Under the pieces are notes generated by a model, which was given only the letters and a program-made list of their open reading frames with translations, was not told the DNA's origin and did no database searches. From positions 1 through 64,000 of the forward strand of contig CAIYTH010000053.1 in NCBI GenBank assembly GCA_903929135.1: 64,000 bases of DNA, written 5' to 3'. This document shows, piece after piece, positions 17,722-28,106 of this stretch; the first letter of the stretch is position 1, and each line of letters begins with the position of its first letter. A program made the position numbers and the translations under genes. Source of the stretch: an uncultured Chlorobiales bacterium. GTDB taxonomy: Bacteria > Bacteroidota > Chlorobiia > Chlorobiales > Chlorobiaceae.

Positions 17722-18575
17722 GCCGCGCCATCCCTGTTACGGCCGGCAAACCGGAGCAGCTTGCATTTCAGGAGGCTGGCGACGCTCCGGAACGGCAGCA
17801 GGATCGGATAGAGGAGGAGCCCGCCCCACATCCGGTGACGCGAAAGGAGCCTGACGGCCGCGCGGCTCTTGCGGAGCTGTTTTCCAAAGCTCATCTCCCC
17901 GCCCGCCGAGGCCGACACGCGATGCCATATCCGCGAAGCCGGTTCATACCGGATGATCCTGTCGGTGGAGCGCATCTTCAGGGAGAGGTCGACGTCCTCG
18001 CCGTACATCCGGAACCCTTCGTCGAAACCGCCGAGCTTTTCGAAATCGGCGCTGCGGATGCAGAGGCAGCAGCCGGTCGCATACCAGGTCGGGCCGGGAA
18101 CGCTGAAGCCAGGGCCGTCCAACATCCTGATGCCGCGGTGCGCGATCGTGCCGGTCGACGGGCGCACGACGCCACCGGCATACCAGATCCGGCCGGGGTC
18201 GTCCATGTAGAGGATTTTCGGCACGGAGATACCGGTCCAGGGCTGCTGCAGGGCGCTGACCAGCGGCTCCAGGAAGCCTTCATCCACGATCGTGTCGTTG
18301 TTCAGGAAAACGACCGTGTCGAATCCCCTGCCACCGAGGGAAGCGAAGCCCGCGTTGCAGCCGCCCGCGAAGCCGAGGTTTTCCGGCAGTTCGAGCAGCT
18401 CCACGTCGGGAAAGGCCCTGCGGACCAGATCGGCGGTGCCGTCCGATGAGCCGTTGTCGACGACGAGCGTCCTGAATGCCGGCCGGCGCACCTTCGCGAG
18501 CGAAGCGAGGCAGGCGATGGTGTCGGCGGCCCCGTTCCAGTTCAGGACGATGACGGCGATCCTCCCCTCCTTCAT
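17718..18575 (-). CDS. Glycosyltransferase family 2 (rhamnosyltransferase-like)
   Basis: A 285-aa GT-A enzyme. The start IAVIVLNWNGAADTIACLASL, VVDNGSSDGT, ENLGFAGGCNAGF and the DxD-like metal site in VFLNNDTIVDEGFL are the standard motifs of the WbbL-type GT2 subgroup. A hydrophobic amphipathic C-terminal region may sit on the membrane. ATGA overlaps couple it to the GT4 gene before and the methyltransferase gene after. Confidence 0.9.
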   Translation of the reverse strand: MKEGRIAVIVLNWNGAADTIACLASLAKVRRPAFRTLVVDNGSSDGTADLVRRAFPDVELLELPENLGFAGGCNAGFASLGGRGFDTVVFLNNDTIVDEGFLEPLVSALQQPWTGISVPKILYMDDPGRIWYAGGVVRPSTGTIAHRGIRMLDGPGFSVPGPTWYATGCCLCIRSADFEKLGGFDEGFRMYGEDVDLSLKMRSTDRIIRYEPASRIWHRVSASAGGEMSFGKQLRKSRAAVRLLSRHRMWGGLLLYPILLPFRSVASLLKCKLLRFAGRNRDGAA

Positions 18576-19705
18576 GCCGCCCCCCTCGTTTCCTTTTCCA
18601 GAAACGCTGCGGCCTCTTCAGCGAAAACCTTCCATGAGTTGGCGTTCCTGGCCTCCTCGATGCCCTCGTCGAGCGGCATCTCAGCCCGTTTGGCGAAGAA
18701 TGCCAGGATGCCTTCGGCGAGCGCCTCAGGGCCCGTACGGTCGACGACCCAGCCGGTGCGGCCGTGAGCGACCTGCGAGGAGAGTCCGCCCGCGTCGCAG
18801 GCGATGACCGGCACGCCATGACCGAACGCAAGCGGGACGACCCCCGACTGGGTTGCCGACAGGTATGGCAGCACGACGGCGTCGGCTGCGGCGAAAAGGC
18901 GGCCGACCTCGTCGGCCGGAACGTAGCCTGGCCGGAAATCGATGCATCCGGTTATACCGAGCCGTTCGGCGATTGCCCGGAAGTGCCCCGCGTCCCGGAT
19001 GAACTCCCCGGCGACCACGAGCTTCAGCGAGGGATCCTGCCGATGCGCACTGGCCATTGCTTCAAGAAGCACCTCGAGCCCCTTGTACCTGCGGACATAG
19101 CCGAAAAAGAGCAGCACCTTCGACTCGTCGGACAGCCCCAGCATCCGTCGGGCATCGCGTTTCGGCGGCATCGCTCCATGAGGCTCGAAAAGCGGGTGGA
19201 ACAGTGTGAGGACGGGCTTCCCGCCACCCCGGGCTTCGAGCTCGCGTCGGACGCTGCCGGAAAGGGTGAGAAAGCCATCGGCTGAGGCAAGGAGCATCCT
19301 CTGGAGCAGCGACTCCGCCGGGATCGGTTCATGCGAGGAGAAGTTGTGCAGGAGCACGTAGGTCCTGATGCCGGTCACGGCGCGCAAGACCACGCAGAGG
19401 GGCGCGAGCAGGCCGGTCCAGTATGCCACGAGCAGCACGTCGGGCGAATGACGCCTGATGGAGCGGGCGGTCGCGAGCCAGCTCAGGGGATTCATGAGGT
19501 CGAGAAGGAAAGAGGATTCGGGAACATCCGGATGACCGGGCTCGGCGGCACTGCGGCCTTTCAGGAGCCAGCCGGGATAGAGCCTCCGGAAAGGAACCGG
19601 AACGACCTGGCACCCGACCTCTTCAAAAGAGGAGACGAGCCGGCTGCTGAACCGTGCGATCCCGCCCTTCAGCGGGGGAAAGGGGCTGATCAGCGCTATC
19701 CGCAA
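18572..19705 (-). CDS. Glycosyltransferase family 4
   Basis: A 377-aa GT-B enzyme. The N-terminus MRIALISPFPPLKGGIARFSS is the glycine-rich acceptor-side loop, and LFFGYVRRYKGLEVLLEAM plus the E-x7-E-like region SATQSGVVPLAFGHGVPVIA are family-4 hallmarks. The start codon is TTG at 19705, 30 nt after the HPr stop; no strong ribosome-binding site is seen. It is the first gene of the seven-gene glycan block and may be read through from obgE. Confidence 0.88.
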   Translation of the reverse strand: MRIALISPFPPLKGGIARFSSRLVSSFEEVGCQVVPVPFRRLYPGWLLKGRSAAEPGHPDVPESSFLLDLMNPLSWLATARSIRRHSPDVLLVAYWTGLLAPLCVVLRAVTGIRTYVLLHNFSSHEPIPAESLLQRMLLASADGFLTLSGSVRRELEARGGGKPVLTLFHPLFEPHGAMPPKRDARRMLGLSDESKVLLFFGYVRRYKGLEVLLEAMASAHRQDPSLKLVVAGEFIRDAGHFRAIAERLGITGCIDFRPGYVPADEVGRLFAAADAVVLPYLSATQSGVVPLAFGHGVPVIACDAGGLSSQVAHGRTGWVVDRTGPEALAEGILAFFAKRAEMPLDEGIEEARNANSWKVFAEEAAAFLEKETRGAA

Positions 19706-19735
19706 CGGTTTACAAGATGTGCGTCCGGCAGGGAG

Positions 19736-20002
19736 CTACGCTTCGCCGAACCCCTGTTCGAAAAATTCCACGAGCTGACGTGCAGCTTCAGCCTCGTCCT
19801 CCCCTTCGAGCCGAAGCACGAGGCGCGAACCTTTCGGCGCAGCCAGGCTCATGACGCCGATGATCGACTTGGCGTTGATCTCGGAGCCATCCATTTCGAT
19901 GAAGAAATCGGACTTGAACTTCGAAGCGAGCTTCACGACAGCAGCGGCGGGCCGGGTATGGAGGCCTGCGCTGTTCCTTATGGTGACTTCCTGAACGATC
20001 AC
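19736..20002 (-). CDS. HPr-family phosphocarrier protein
   Basis: An 88-aa protein matching HPr. The active-site His is H15 in NSAGLHTRPAA and the regulatory Ser is S46 in INAKSIIGVM. HPr passes phosphate from enzyme I, or acts as a regulator when phosphorylated on Ser by HPr kinase. No PTS enzyme is encoded in this window, so a regulatory role is plausible but inferred. GTG start with a GGAAAT site; it lies between the acetyltransferase and the glycan operon on the same strand. Confidence 0.93.
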   Translation of the reverse strand: MIVQEVTIRNSAGLHTRPAAAVVKLASKFKSDFFIEMDGSEINAKSIIGVMSLAAPKGSRLVLRLEGEDEAEAARQLVEFFEQGFGEA

Positions 20003-20054
20003 TGATTTCCGGGTGGTTTGGCGTTAGGGACATGCCGGCTCATCGGCAAGCCGG

Positions 20055-20522
20055 TTACAGTTTCTTGACCATGGCGATCTCGTCGCACGCCATGAGCTTC
20101 GGACAATTGGTGCAGTCCCTCCAAATCTTCTGGGGGAAATACTCCTTTTCGATCTCCGTGTACCCCATCCTGCCGAAGAAGCCGGGGTTCAGGGTAAGCA
20201 CGAACACCTCCCTGACCCCCTCTTCGGTGAGCACGGATTCGGCTTTCTGGACGAGCAGGCGACCGATACCGGCGCCCTTGAACTCCTCCAGAACGGCGAC
20301 GGAGCGAATTTCGGCCAACCGTTCCGTGTAGAAGGCGATGGCGCAGCAGCCGGTGACGCCGCCCTGGTACTCGGATACAAAGAAATTACGAATATCCTCG
20401 ATAATATTCTCGACGGGCCGCTTGAGCATGATCCCCTGCCCGGCGTAGCCTGCGGTGATCTTCGATATGGCCGAAGCATCGGCCAGACGTGCGTTCCTGA
20501 CGCGGGTTTCGGCAGCCGGCAT
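20055..20522 (-). CDS. GNAT-family N-acetyltransferase, ArgA-like
   Basis: A 155-aa GNAT protein with the acetyl-CoA loop VLEEFKGAGIGRLLVQKAE (R/Q-x-x-G-x-G/A). The ending CTNCPKLMACDEIAMVKKL, with paired cysteines, is typical of the short stand-alone N-acetylglutamate-synthase-like group, so a role in arginine biosynthesis is possible. The ATG at 20522 lies 2 nt after the obgE stop. The longer open frame reads into obgE and is rejected. Confidence 0.82.
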   Translation of the reverse strand: MPAAETRVRNARLADASAISKITAGYAGQGIMLKRPVENIIEDIRNFFVSEYQGGVTGCCAIAFYTERLAEIRSVAVLEEFKGAGIGRLLVQKAESVLTEEGVREVFVLTLNPGFFGRMGYTEIEKEYFPQKIWRDCTNCPKLMACDEIAMVKKL

Positions 20523-20524
20523 CT

Positions 20525-21526
20525 TCAGTCGGTAACGGGTTCTTGTTGCGGCTGCGCGGAGACCATCCTCCACAATTCGTCCTTGAGCTCCTTGAGCCCC
20601 TTGCCGGCAACGCTCGAAATCGGGATGACCCTGGTGCCCGGCTCCAGTTCAGGAACGACGAAATCCTCGGGAGCGATATCCATCTTGGTGATCAGGGCGA
20701 GCCTCGGCTTTGCGAGCAGCGTCGGCTCGAACTTCTCCAGCTCTTTCAGCAGGGTCGCATATTCGACAGCGATGTCTTCGGAATCGGAGGAGACCATGAT
20801 CACCAGGACCCTGGTCCGTTCGATATGGCGAAGGAACTGGATGCCGAGGCCGCGGCCTTCCGCCGCCCCCTCGATGATGCCGGGAATGTCGGCCATGACG
20901 AACGACTTGTAGTCCTCATACCGCACGATGCCGAGGTTCGGCACCAGCGTGGTGAACGGATAGTCGGCGATTTTGGGACGCGCCGCGCTGAGCACCGAGA
21001 TCAGTGTCGATTTTCCGGCGTTCGGGAATCCGACCAGCCCGACGTCTGCCATCAGCTTCAACTCCATTTCAAGCTCGAAGGCCTCGCCCGGTTCGCCCGG
21101 CTGGGCAAATCTGGGCGCCTGTCGCGTAGCGGTGGCGAAATGCTGGTTGCCCCAACCGCCACGACCGCCTTTTGCAATCTGCACCTCCTGGCCGTCTTCG
21201 ATCATGTCGCACATGATCTCGCCGGTCGATGCGTTGCGAACGACCGTGCCGCAGGGCACACCGATCACGATGTCGCCGCCATCCTTGCCGGTCTTCCGCG
21301 CGCCGAGCCCGTGATCGCCTCGTTCTGCCGAATAGGATTTCTTGTATTTGAAATCGAGCAGCGTGGCGAGCTGCTTGTTGGCTTTCAGGTAGACGTGGCC
21401 GCCCCTGCCGCCATCGCCGCCGTCCGGTCCGCCCTTGGGTACGAACTTCTCCCTTCTGAAACCTACGCATCCTTTGCCGCCGTTTCCGGCAGACACGGAT
21501 ATCCTTGCACTGTCTACAAATTTCAC
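20525..21526 (-). CDS. obgE: GTPase Obg/CgtA
   Basis: A 333-aa Obg GTPase, needed for late 50S ribosome assembly and stress control. It has the glycine-rich OBG fold at residues 1-160 ([26 protein letters not shown]), then the G domain: [11 protein letters not shown] (G1), the DYPFTTL switch, DIPGIIEGA (G3) and TKMD (G4). It lacks the long C-terminal extension found in some relatives. It is the first gene of the minus-strand run and diverges from xseB with 72 nt between. Confidence 0.97.
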   Translation of the reverse strand: MKFVDSARISVSAGNGGKGCVGFRREKFVPKGGPDGGDGGRGGHVYLKANKQLATLLDFKYKKSYSAERGDHGLGARKTGKDGGDIVIGVPCGTVVRNASTGEIMCDMIEDGQEVQIAKGGRGGWGNQHFATATRQAPRFAQPGEPGEAFELEMELKLMADVGLVGFPNAGKSTLISVLSAARPKIADYPFTTLVPNLGIVRYEDYKSFVMADIPGIIEGAAEGRGLGIQFLRHIERTRVLVIMVSSDSEDIAVEYATLLKELEKFEPTLLAKPRLALITKMDIAPEDFVVPELEPGTRVIPISSVAGKGLKELKDELWRMVSAQPQQEPVTD

Positions 21527-21598
21527 GCTTCTTCTATCCCTTTTGAAATAATCGTCATCAATACCTATGTTGTTCTGAACCTGTAACCGTAATCGCCC

Positions 21599-21868
21599 AT
21601 GCCCGCGTCAAGAAAAGCCTCGGAATCGCCGGCCTCGAGCATCGAGGAGCTGATCCAGCGCCTCGAAGAGATCTCACGACGGATCGAGAACCCGGACACC
21701 GGCCTCGAAAACTCCATCGCACTCTACGAGGAGGGAATGGCCCTCGCGGACCAATGCCGGCAAAGGCTCAATGAGACCCGGAAGAAGCTCGAGACGATCA
21801 ACCCCGACCTGTCGAAGAACCGTCCGGAAAGCAGCCGTCCGAAAGACCTGTTCGGCCTGGAAAGCTGA
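21599..21868 (+). CDS. xseB: Exodeoxyribonuclease VII small subunit
   Basis: An 89-aa, largely helical protein. [21 protein letters not shown] followed by [19 protein letters not shown] is the XseB signature. It assembles with XseA to degrade single-stranded DNA. The large subunit is not in this window, so the two are unlinked here. It starts 72 nt from the divergent obgE. Confidence 0.94.
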   Translation: MPASRKASESPASSIEELIQRLEEISRRIENPDTGLENSIALYEEGMALADQCRQRLNETRKKLETINPDLSKNRPESSRPKDLFGLES

Positions 21869-21902
21869 CTCCCCCGGCCATACCGGGTGAAGAGCCCGTC
21901 CC

Positions 21903-21930
21903 GGATGCTTCGCTCCGCTGGGCATGACAG
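21903..21930. repeat. REP-like palindromic fragment
   Basis: GATGCTTCGCTCCGCTGGGCATGAC lies in the convergent gap between xseB and gatB. It is an imperfect palindrome (ATGC...GCAT) of the kind that recurs, with slight variation, between genes in many bacteria and often shows up in frame as RMLRSA-HD. Only one copy was seen in this window, so its repeat status rests on recollection of the motif. Confidence 0.4.
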
Positions 21931-21958
21931 GAAAAGGGACTCCTCCCGGATTCAACGA

Positions 21959-23386
21959 TCACCCCTCGAGCAGCTTCTTCAGGATCTCGTTCACCACCGT
22001 CGGGTTCGCCTTGCCCTTCATTTTCTGCATGCACTGGCCGACAAAAAAGCCGAACAGCTGCGTCTTGCCGCTGCGGTACTGTTCGAGCTGTTTCGTGTTG
22101 GCATCCAGTATCTCCTGGATCGCCGCTTCGATGGCCCCGGTATCAGATACCTGGGCAAGCCCCTCTCGCTCGACGATCGCTGCGGCCGACGCTTCGTCGG
22201 AGAGCATGATCTCGAACACCTGCTTGGCGATGGTATTGCTGATGGCGCCGCCGCTGATGAGGCGGATGAGGCCTCCCAGCCTTTCGAAGGAAATGCCGAA
22301 TTCGGCGATGTCGAGGTACTTCTCCTTCAGGGTGCGCATCACTTCGCCCATGACCCAGTTCGACGATGCCTTGGCGTCGCCGGAAACCGTGACGACCGCC
22401 TCGAAGTAGTCGGCGAGTTCGCGCTCCACGGTCAGCACGCCGGCGTCGTAGGCGGGAATGCCGTACTCGGCCACGAATCGGGCCGTCCTGGCTTCAGGGA
22501 ACTCGGGAAGTTCTGCGCCAAGGCGATCGAGCATGGCGTCGTCGACCAGCACCGGCACGAGGTCGGGATCGGGGAAATAGCGGTAGTCGTGCGCCTCCTC
22601 CTTCCCCCTCATGGAACGGGTTTCGAGCTTGTCGGCGTCCCAGAGCCGTGTCTCCTGCACGATCTTTCCGCCGCCCTCGATCACAGCGATATGGCGTTTC
22701 GCCTCGAACTCGATGGCCTTCTCGACACTCTTGAAGGAGTTCATGTTCTTGATCTCCGTCCTGGTCCCGTATTCGGTCGTGCCGACCGGCCTGACCGACA
22801 CGTTGGCGTCGCAGCGCAGGCTGCCCTCCTCCATGTTGCCGTCGGAGACCCCGAGGTACTTGACGATCTGGCGGATCTTCTGCAGATAGGCGGACGCCTC
22901 CTTCGGCGTGCGCATGTCGGGGTAGCTGACGATCTCGACCAGCGGGACGCCGCTGCGGTTCACGTCGATGTAGGTCTCGGAGCCGATGTCGTGGATCGAC
23001 TTGCCGGCGTCCTCCTCGATGTGGATCCTGATCAGGCGGACATCCTTCCTCCCCTCATCGGTGTCGACGTGGATCAGCCCTTCGGTGCAGATGGGCTCCT
23101 CGAACTGCGAAATCTGGTACCCTTTGGGCAGGTCAGGGTAAAAGTAGTTCTTGCGGGCAAGGATCGAGTTGCGGGCTATGGTGCAGTTGGTTGCCAGTCC
23201 GAGCTTGACGGCGTCCTCGACAACGCGGGCGTTGAGTACCGGAAGCGCGCCGGGAAGCGCGAGGCATACCGGGCAGATATTGGCGTTGGCCGCCTTGCCG
23301 AACTTGGCTGAACAGCCACAGAAGGCCTTGCTTTCGGTATTGAGCTGGCAATGGACCTCCAGGCCCACGACGATTTCATAGTTCAT
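21959..23386 (-). CDS. gatB: Asp-tRNA(Asn)/Glu-tRNA(Gln) amidotransferase subunit B
   Basis: A 475-aa GatB, the subunit that binds misacylated tRNA and phosphorylates the Glu or Asp in the GatCAB complex. It has the hallmark start [33 protein letters not shown], and the C-terminal YqeY-like tail domain ending [18 protein letters not shown] 23386 is chosen because family members begin just before YEIV; the ten extra residues upstream are not conserved. gatA and gatC are not in the window. Confidence 0.96.
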   Translation of the reverse strand: MNYEIVVGLEVHCQLNTESKAFCGCSAKFGKAANANICPVCLALPGALPVLNARVVEDAVKLGLATNCTIARNSILARKNYFYPDLPKGYQISQFEEPICTEGLIHVDTDEGRKDVRLIRIHIEEDAGKSIHDIGSETYIDVNRSGVPLVEIVSYPDMRTPKEASAYLQKIRQIVKYLGVSDGNMEEGSLRCDANVSVRPVGTTEYGTRTEIKNMNSFKSVEKAIEFEAKRHIAVIEGGGKIVQETRLWDADKLETRSMRGKEEAHDYRYFPDPDLVPVLVDDAMLDRLGAELPEFPEARTARFVAEYGIPAYDAGVLTVERELADYFEAVVTVSGDAKASSNWVMGEVMRTLKEKYLDIAEFGISFERLGGLIRLISGGAISNTIAKQVFEIMLSDEASAAAIVEREGLAQVSDTGAIEAAIQEILDANTKQLEQYRSGKTQLFGFFVGQCMQKMKGKANPTVVNEILKKLLEG

Positions 23387-23449
23387 TGATACTGACTGCG
23401 ATAGTGAAAAAAACATATTGCGGCAACGGTGCCGTCAGGGAACCCACGG

Positions 23450-24022
23450 TTAATCGTAGGGCTGGAAGCTGAACTTCTGCCCGCCGGCAGAGATCTCCGC
23501 CATAAGGCCTGCGTTCGGCATGGCAAAAACGGCGACGCCGTTCGAATAATCGGTGTTGGTGGCCATTCCCGAGGTGACCACGACCGCCGCCACCTGGGCG
23601 TTCAGTTCGAACTTGCCTTTCTTGAAGTTCTCGAGGTCGCCCTTGCCCTTGAAGAAAATGATCTCCGCAAACGACTGTCCTCCGAGCTGCGGCCCGAAAT
23701 TGACCTGGGTTATCGTGGAACGTCCGATGATGGTGCCGCTTTCATAGACGTAGCCGCGGCCGTGGCCGCCGCCGAGGATCATGAACCCGCCCTTGAAAAC
23801 CTCCGGAAACACCACATAACCGTAAGCCCTGGAAAAGAATCGCTCCAGGGAGGGATCCTTCTGCCTGAATTTCGCGATCGTACCCTGGGCATTCGCCTCA
23901 TCGGCCGGGTCCCATCCCGCAAAAGCGGTTCCGAACGTCATTGTCATCACGGCGAACGCGATCAGGAGCATCCTGCCGATTCTCATGGTATTCATCATGG
24001 CATGCGCATTTTTGTTGGACAT
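23450..24022 (-). CDS. SYLF/Ysc84-domain exported protein
   Basis: A 190-aa protein with an N-terminal signal peptide (hydrophobic stretch RMLLIAFAVMTMTFGTAFA, cleavage probably after AFA). The mature part has the SYLF/Ysc84 pattern: AYGYVVFPEVFKGGFMILGGGHGRG, then VNFGPQLGGQSFAEIIFF and a C-terminal ISAGGQKFSF. The fold is linked to lipid binding in eukaryotes; in bacteria its role is unclear. The first of three possible ATGs is used; MRIGRM twelve residues on would give a tidier signal peptide. Confidence 0.82.
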   Translation of the reverse strand: MSNKNAHAMMNTMRIGRMLLIAFAVMTMTFGTAFAGWDPADEANAQGTIAKFRQKDPSLERFFSRAYGYVVFPEVFKGGFMILGGGHGRGYVYESGTIIGRSTITQVNFGPQLGGQSFAEIIFFKGKGDLENFKKGKFELNAQVAAVVVTSGMATNTDYSNGVAVFAMPNAGLMAEISAGGQKFSFQPYD

Positions 24023-24101
24023 AATAACAAACCGAAAAAAAGTTGCAATGCAAAGTTCCCGGTTAATGTACGATTTTCCGGCATGAAAACCCTCAACTGA
24101 A

Positions 24102-24122
24102 CGGCCGGCTGGACGCCGGCCG
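24102..24122 (-). terminator. GC-rich hairpin downstream of the clpB N-terminal half
   Basis: CGGCCGGC and GCCGGCCG form a perfect 8-bp stem with a 5-nt loop, 33 nt past the stop at 24155. The minus-strand tail is only weakly U-rich (TTCAGTTGAGGGTTTT), so it may be a terminator or a 3'-end stabiliser. Confidence 0.45.
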
Positions 24123-24154
24123 CTTTGATTGTTACCTCACGCTCTTTGAGGGTG

Positions 24155-25480
<1,326 letters not shown>

Positions 25481-25654
25481 GGTTCGTTCGGTTCTTTCCT
25501 GTTTTCAAGAGTTATGGAGAAACGACCCGGGAAGGGCAACTTCCCGTGGCCGTTCCGGATCCCGTCGATTACATAACCTCGAAAACGGCAAAAAAATCAC
25601 CATGCGGCTCCGGAACGGGCCTTGCCTGCTGCCGGGCAATCCCTCCCTCCGGAG

Positions 25655-25942
25655 TCAGCGCTCTGCCGGAGGCTTGGACAGGTTCTGGAAGAAGGATGTC
25701 GTGATGACCCTCAGGATCTGGCCGCCGGTCACCAGAAGCTCTGCGCCCTTCTCCTTGATGTGCTGCTGGGTCGCGACCTGGTCCTTGAAAAAGTCGACGC
25801 TGGCCGGGTCGTAGTTCTTGCCCCTGACATAGTCGTCGATAAGCTCTTCAGCCTCGTCGAAAGGCAGGTTGAAGACCTTGAGGCCGAGTTTGGCCCGTTC
25901 GATGGGATCGAGGATCCTCTGCCCACTCTCTTGCTGCTCCAT
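25655..25942 (-). CDS. Conserved-looking small protein of unknown function
   Basis: A 95-aa soluble protein, charged and largely helical, with no signal peptide or membrane segment. It contains IERAKLGLKVFNLPFDEAEELIDDYV and ends in a more hydrophobic TGGQILRVITTSFFQNL. I do not recognise a family. It lies 174 nt upstream of the clpB N-half on the same strand, with no clear promoter or terminator between, so co-transcription is possible. The codon usage looks coding and the opposite strand has no better candidate. Confidence 0.65.
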   Translation of the reverse strand: MEQQESGQRILDPIERAKLGLKVFNLPFDEAEELIDDYVRGKNYDPASVDFFKDQVATQQHIKEKGAELLVTGGQILRVITTSFFQNLSKPPAER

Positions 25943-26049
25943 ATCGCTCCGGTTTTCTTCTGATGGATGGTAAATGGGGGCGGGCTGATGCCGCCTGTCG
26001 TGAATTTACTAAATAATATTCTGCTCAGGAAGCCACATGAACGCAGGTT

Positions 26050-27084
26050 TCAACCTTTGGCTCCCGAACGGCTGCGTCGGGATGTGTCGCTCATCGCCAT
26101 TCCGGCAAGGAGGGCGAGGAGGCCCGCGGCGATCAGCGGCCGGTGAATCGGCCGACGGTTTGCCGGTACCATGACCCAGCGCGATGCCGCCTCGTCCCGG
26201 GCGATGGCCGCGGACACCATGGCGCCGACCGGGGCATCGGGAAGGCTGTGGTAAAACCGGCCTCCAGAGGCCTTGACGATCTCTTCGAACACCTCAGGCC
26301 TGAACCTGGTCATGACCACATCGCCGTCGGCGTCCCGCTTCATGGTGCCTGTAGCCGCTCCTGAAGAGGGCATGGGGATCGGCACCGACGCGCCGGACCC
26401 GACTCCGATCGCGTGGAGCTTTATGCCCCCGGCCCTGATTCGTGCCGCCACCTTTGCGAACTCCTGGTCATGGTCCTCGCCGTCCCCTGCAAGCACCAGC
26501 ACCGTTTCGCCGCTGCCCGCCCTCTTTGCTGATTCGACAAGATGCAGTGCCGCATCGAAAGCCCTGCGATAGACGCTCCCCTGCGATTCGACCTGATCGG
26601 GATCCGCAATGGCCAGCAGGGTTTCAAAGAGCTCCTGGTCGTTGGTCAGCGGACACTGGACGACCGGCGTAGCCGCGAACAACAGGAGCGACCGGCGGCC
26701 CTCTCCGAGGCTGCGGCTGATCTGCAGGATTTCGGATTTGGCCCTGGAGAGGCGGTCCGGCAGGATGTCGCGCGCCAGCATGCTGCTGGAGACATCGAGC
26801 ATGAAGACGACGTCGGCTCCCTTCCGGCGCACCGGCTTCTCTCCGCTGGTGAGCTCAGGGCCGGCCATCGCAAGGAAAAAGAGGGCGATGGCCGCGCAGA
26901 ACATGGCCCGCCGTGTAAAGAGCCTGAAAAAACGTGTCTCGGCGACGATGCCCGGTTCGTAGCCAGTGCCGCCGGCGACGATACGGCGGTATTTGAGTTT
27001 CCGTCTCGCTCCGATTGCCGCCAGCAGCAGGGAGGGGATGACCAGCCAGAGGAAGGCGAGGTATTCGGGACGGGAAAAGTTCAT
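26050..27084 (-). CDS. batB: BatB-like von Willebrand factor A membrane protein
   Basis: A 344-aa inner-membrane protein: two N-terminal membrane helices (YLAFLWLVIPSLLLAAIG and AMFCAAIALFFLAMAG), a periplasm-facing VWA domain with the MIDAS motif VFMLDVSSSMLARD, and a C-terminal helix (LIAAGLLALLAGMAM). This is the Bat/Aer layout. The Bat proteins are linked to oxygen and stress tolerance in Bacteroides and Leptospira, with mechanism unresolved. It starts 2 nt after the BatA gene and ends the cluster. Confidence 0.87.
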   Translation of the reverse strand: MNFSRPEYLAFLWLVIPSLLLAAIGARRKLKYRRIVAGGTGYEPGIVAETRFFRLFTRRAMFCAAIALFFLAMAGPELTSGEKPVRRKGADVVFMLDVSSSMLARDILPDRLSRAKSEILQISRSLGEGRRSLLLFAATPVVQCPLTNDQELFETLLAIADPDQVESQGSVYRRAFDAALHLVESAKRAGSGETVLVLAGDGEDHDQEFAKVAARIRAGGIKLHAIGVGSGASVPIPMPSSGAATGTMKRDADGDVVMTRFRPEVFEEIVKASGGRFYHSLPDAPVGAMVSAAIARDEAASRWVMVPANRRPIHRPLIAAGLLALLAGMAMSDTSRRSRSGAKG

Positions 27085-27086
27085 GG

Positions 27087-28091
27087 TCAGGGTATCCTCA
27101 GGAAGCGTGTCGAAGAGAGCGCCATTTCGAGAACGAGCATCACTCCTGCCGTCATCAGCAGCCAGGGATAAAGCTCAACGGTACGCCCCTGCTTCCGTCC
27201 CAGGATGCGTGTTTTTTCAAGCCGGTCGATGTCCCGGAACGTCCGGGTCAGACCTTCAGAGTCATCAGCGCTGAACATCCGCCCGCCGCTGACCTTCGCG
27301 ACCTCTGCCAGATCGTCGCGCCCCTTCCGGAGAGCTTCCGTGCTCTCCGCACTGTACGCAGGCATCCCGGGGATGGGTTTTCCTGCGAAGACGGTATAGA
27401 TCCTTATGCCGTTCTGGGCAGCAAGCCTAGCCGCGGTTGCCGGTCCGACCTCCCCGACGTTGTTCTCCCCGTCGGTCAGAAGCACGAGCACCTTTTCCGG
27501 AGATTCGGAAACCTTGAGCCGGTTCGTGGCCGTCAGCACGGCCATGCCGATTGCCGTGCCAGGCTCCTGGATGAAGCCGGGAGAGAGGGCATCGACGAGG
27601 CGGTCGAGCAGGGTGTGGTCGAGCGTGAGCGGGCTGCTGGTGAAGCTGGCGCTGCTGAAGACGAGGAGGCCGATGCGGTCAGCAGGCCGGCTGTCAATGA
27701 ATTCCCGGGCGGCTTCCCGGGCGGCGTCGAAACGCGACTTGCCGTCGAAATCCCGTCGCCTCATCGACTCTGAGACGTCGAGGGCCATCATGATGTCGAT
27801 GCCGTTCGAGGTGAGTGAAGATGGCGGAATCGGAGCCCTGGGAGCGGCGAGGGCCATCACGCCGGCCGTCAGGGCCGTCCATCGCAGGATGGAAGGAATC
27901 GCCCCGATGAGCGGCCTGACGGCGAGCTCTTCCCGGCGAAGGCGTGTGACTGCGGGAAAGAGGACTCCGGGACGGCGCCGGCGGCCTGCGTACCTGCGCC
28001 ACCCGGCAATGCCGGCCAGGACGGGCAGCATAAGCAGCCATGAAGGCTCTGCGAACCTGAGCCACGCAACGAGTTCCGTCAGTCGTTCCAT
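27087..28091 (-). CDS. batA: BatA-like von Willebrand factor A membrane protein
   Basis: A 334-aa protein with the same architecture as BatB: N-terminal helices around WLLMLPVLAGIAGW and WTALTAGVMALAA, a VWA domain with MIDAS residues in IMMALDVSESMRRRD and later LTDGENNVG, and a C-terminal helix (LMTAGVMLVLEMAL). VWA domains bind partner proteins through a divalent metal. It lies 15 nt after the 331-aa protein gene and 2 nt before BatB. Confidence 0.88.
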   Translation of the reverse strand: MERLTELVAWLRFAEPSWLLMLPVLAGIAGWRRYAGRRRRPGVLFPAVTRLRREELAVRPLIGAIPSILRWTALTAGVMALAAPRAPIPPSSLTSNGIDIMMALDVSESMRRRDFDGKSRFDAAREAAREFIDSRPADRIGLLVFSSASFTSSPLTLDHTLLDRLVDALSPGFIQEPGTAIGMAVLTATNRLKVSESPEKVLVLLTDGENNVGEVGPATAARLAAQNGIRIYTVFAGKPIPGMPAYSAESTEALRKGRDDLAEVAKVSGGRMFSADDSEGLTRTFRDIDRLEKTRILGRKQGRTVELYPWLLMTAGVMLVLEMALSSTRFLRIP

Positions 28092-28106
28092 AGTCGCCTT
28101 GGCGTT

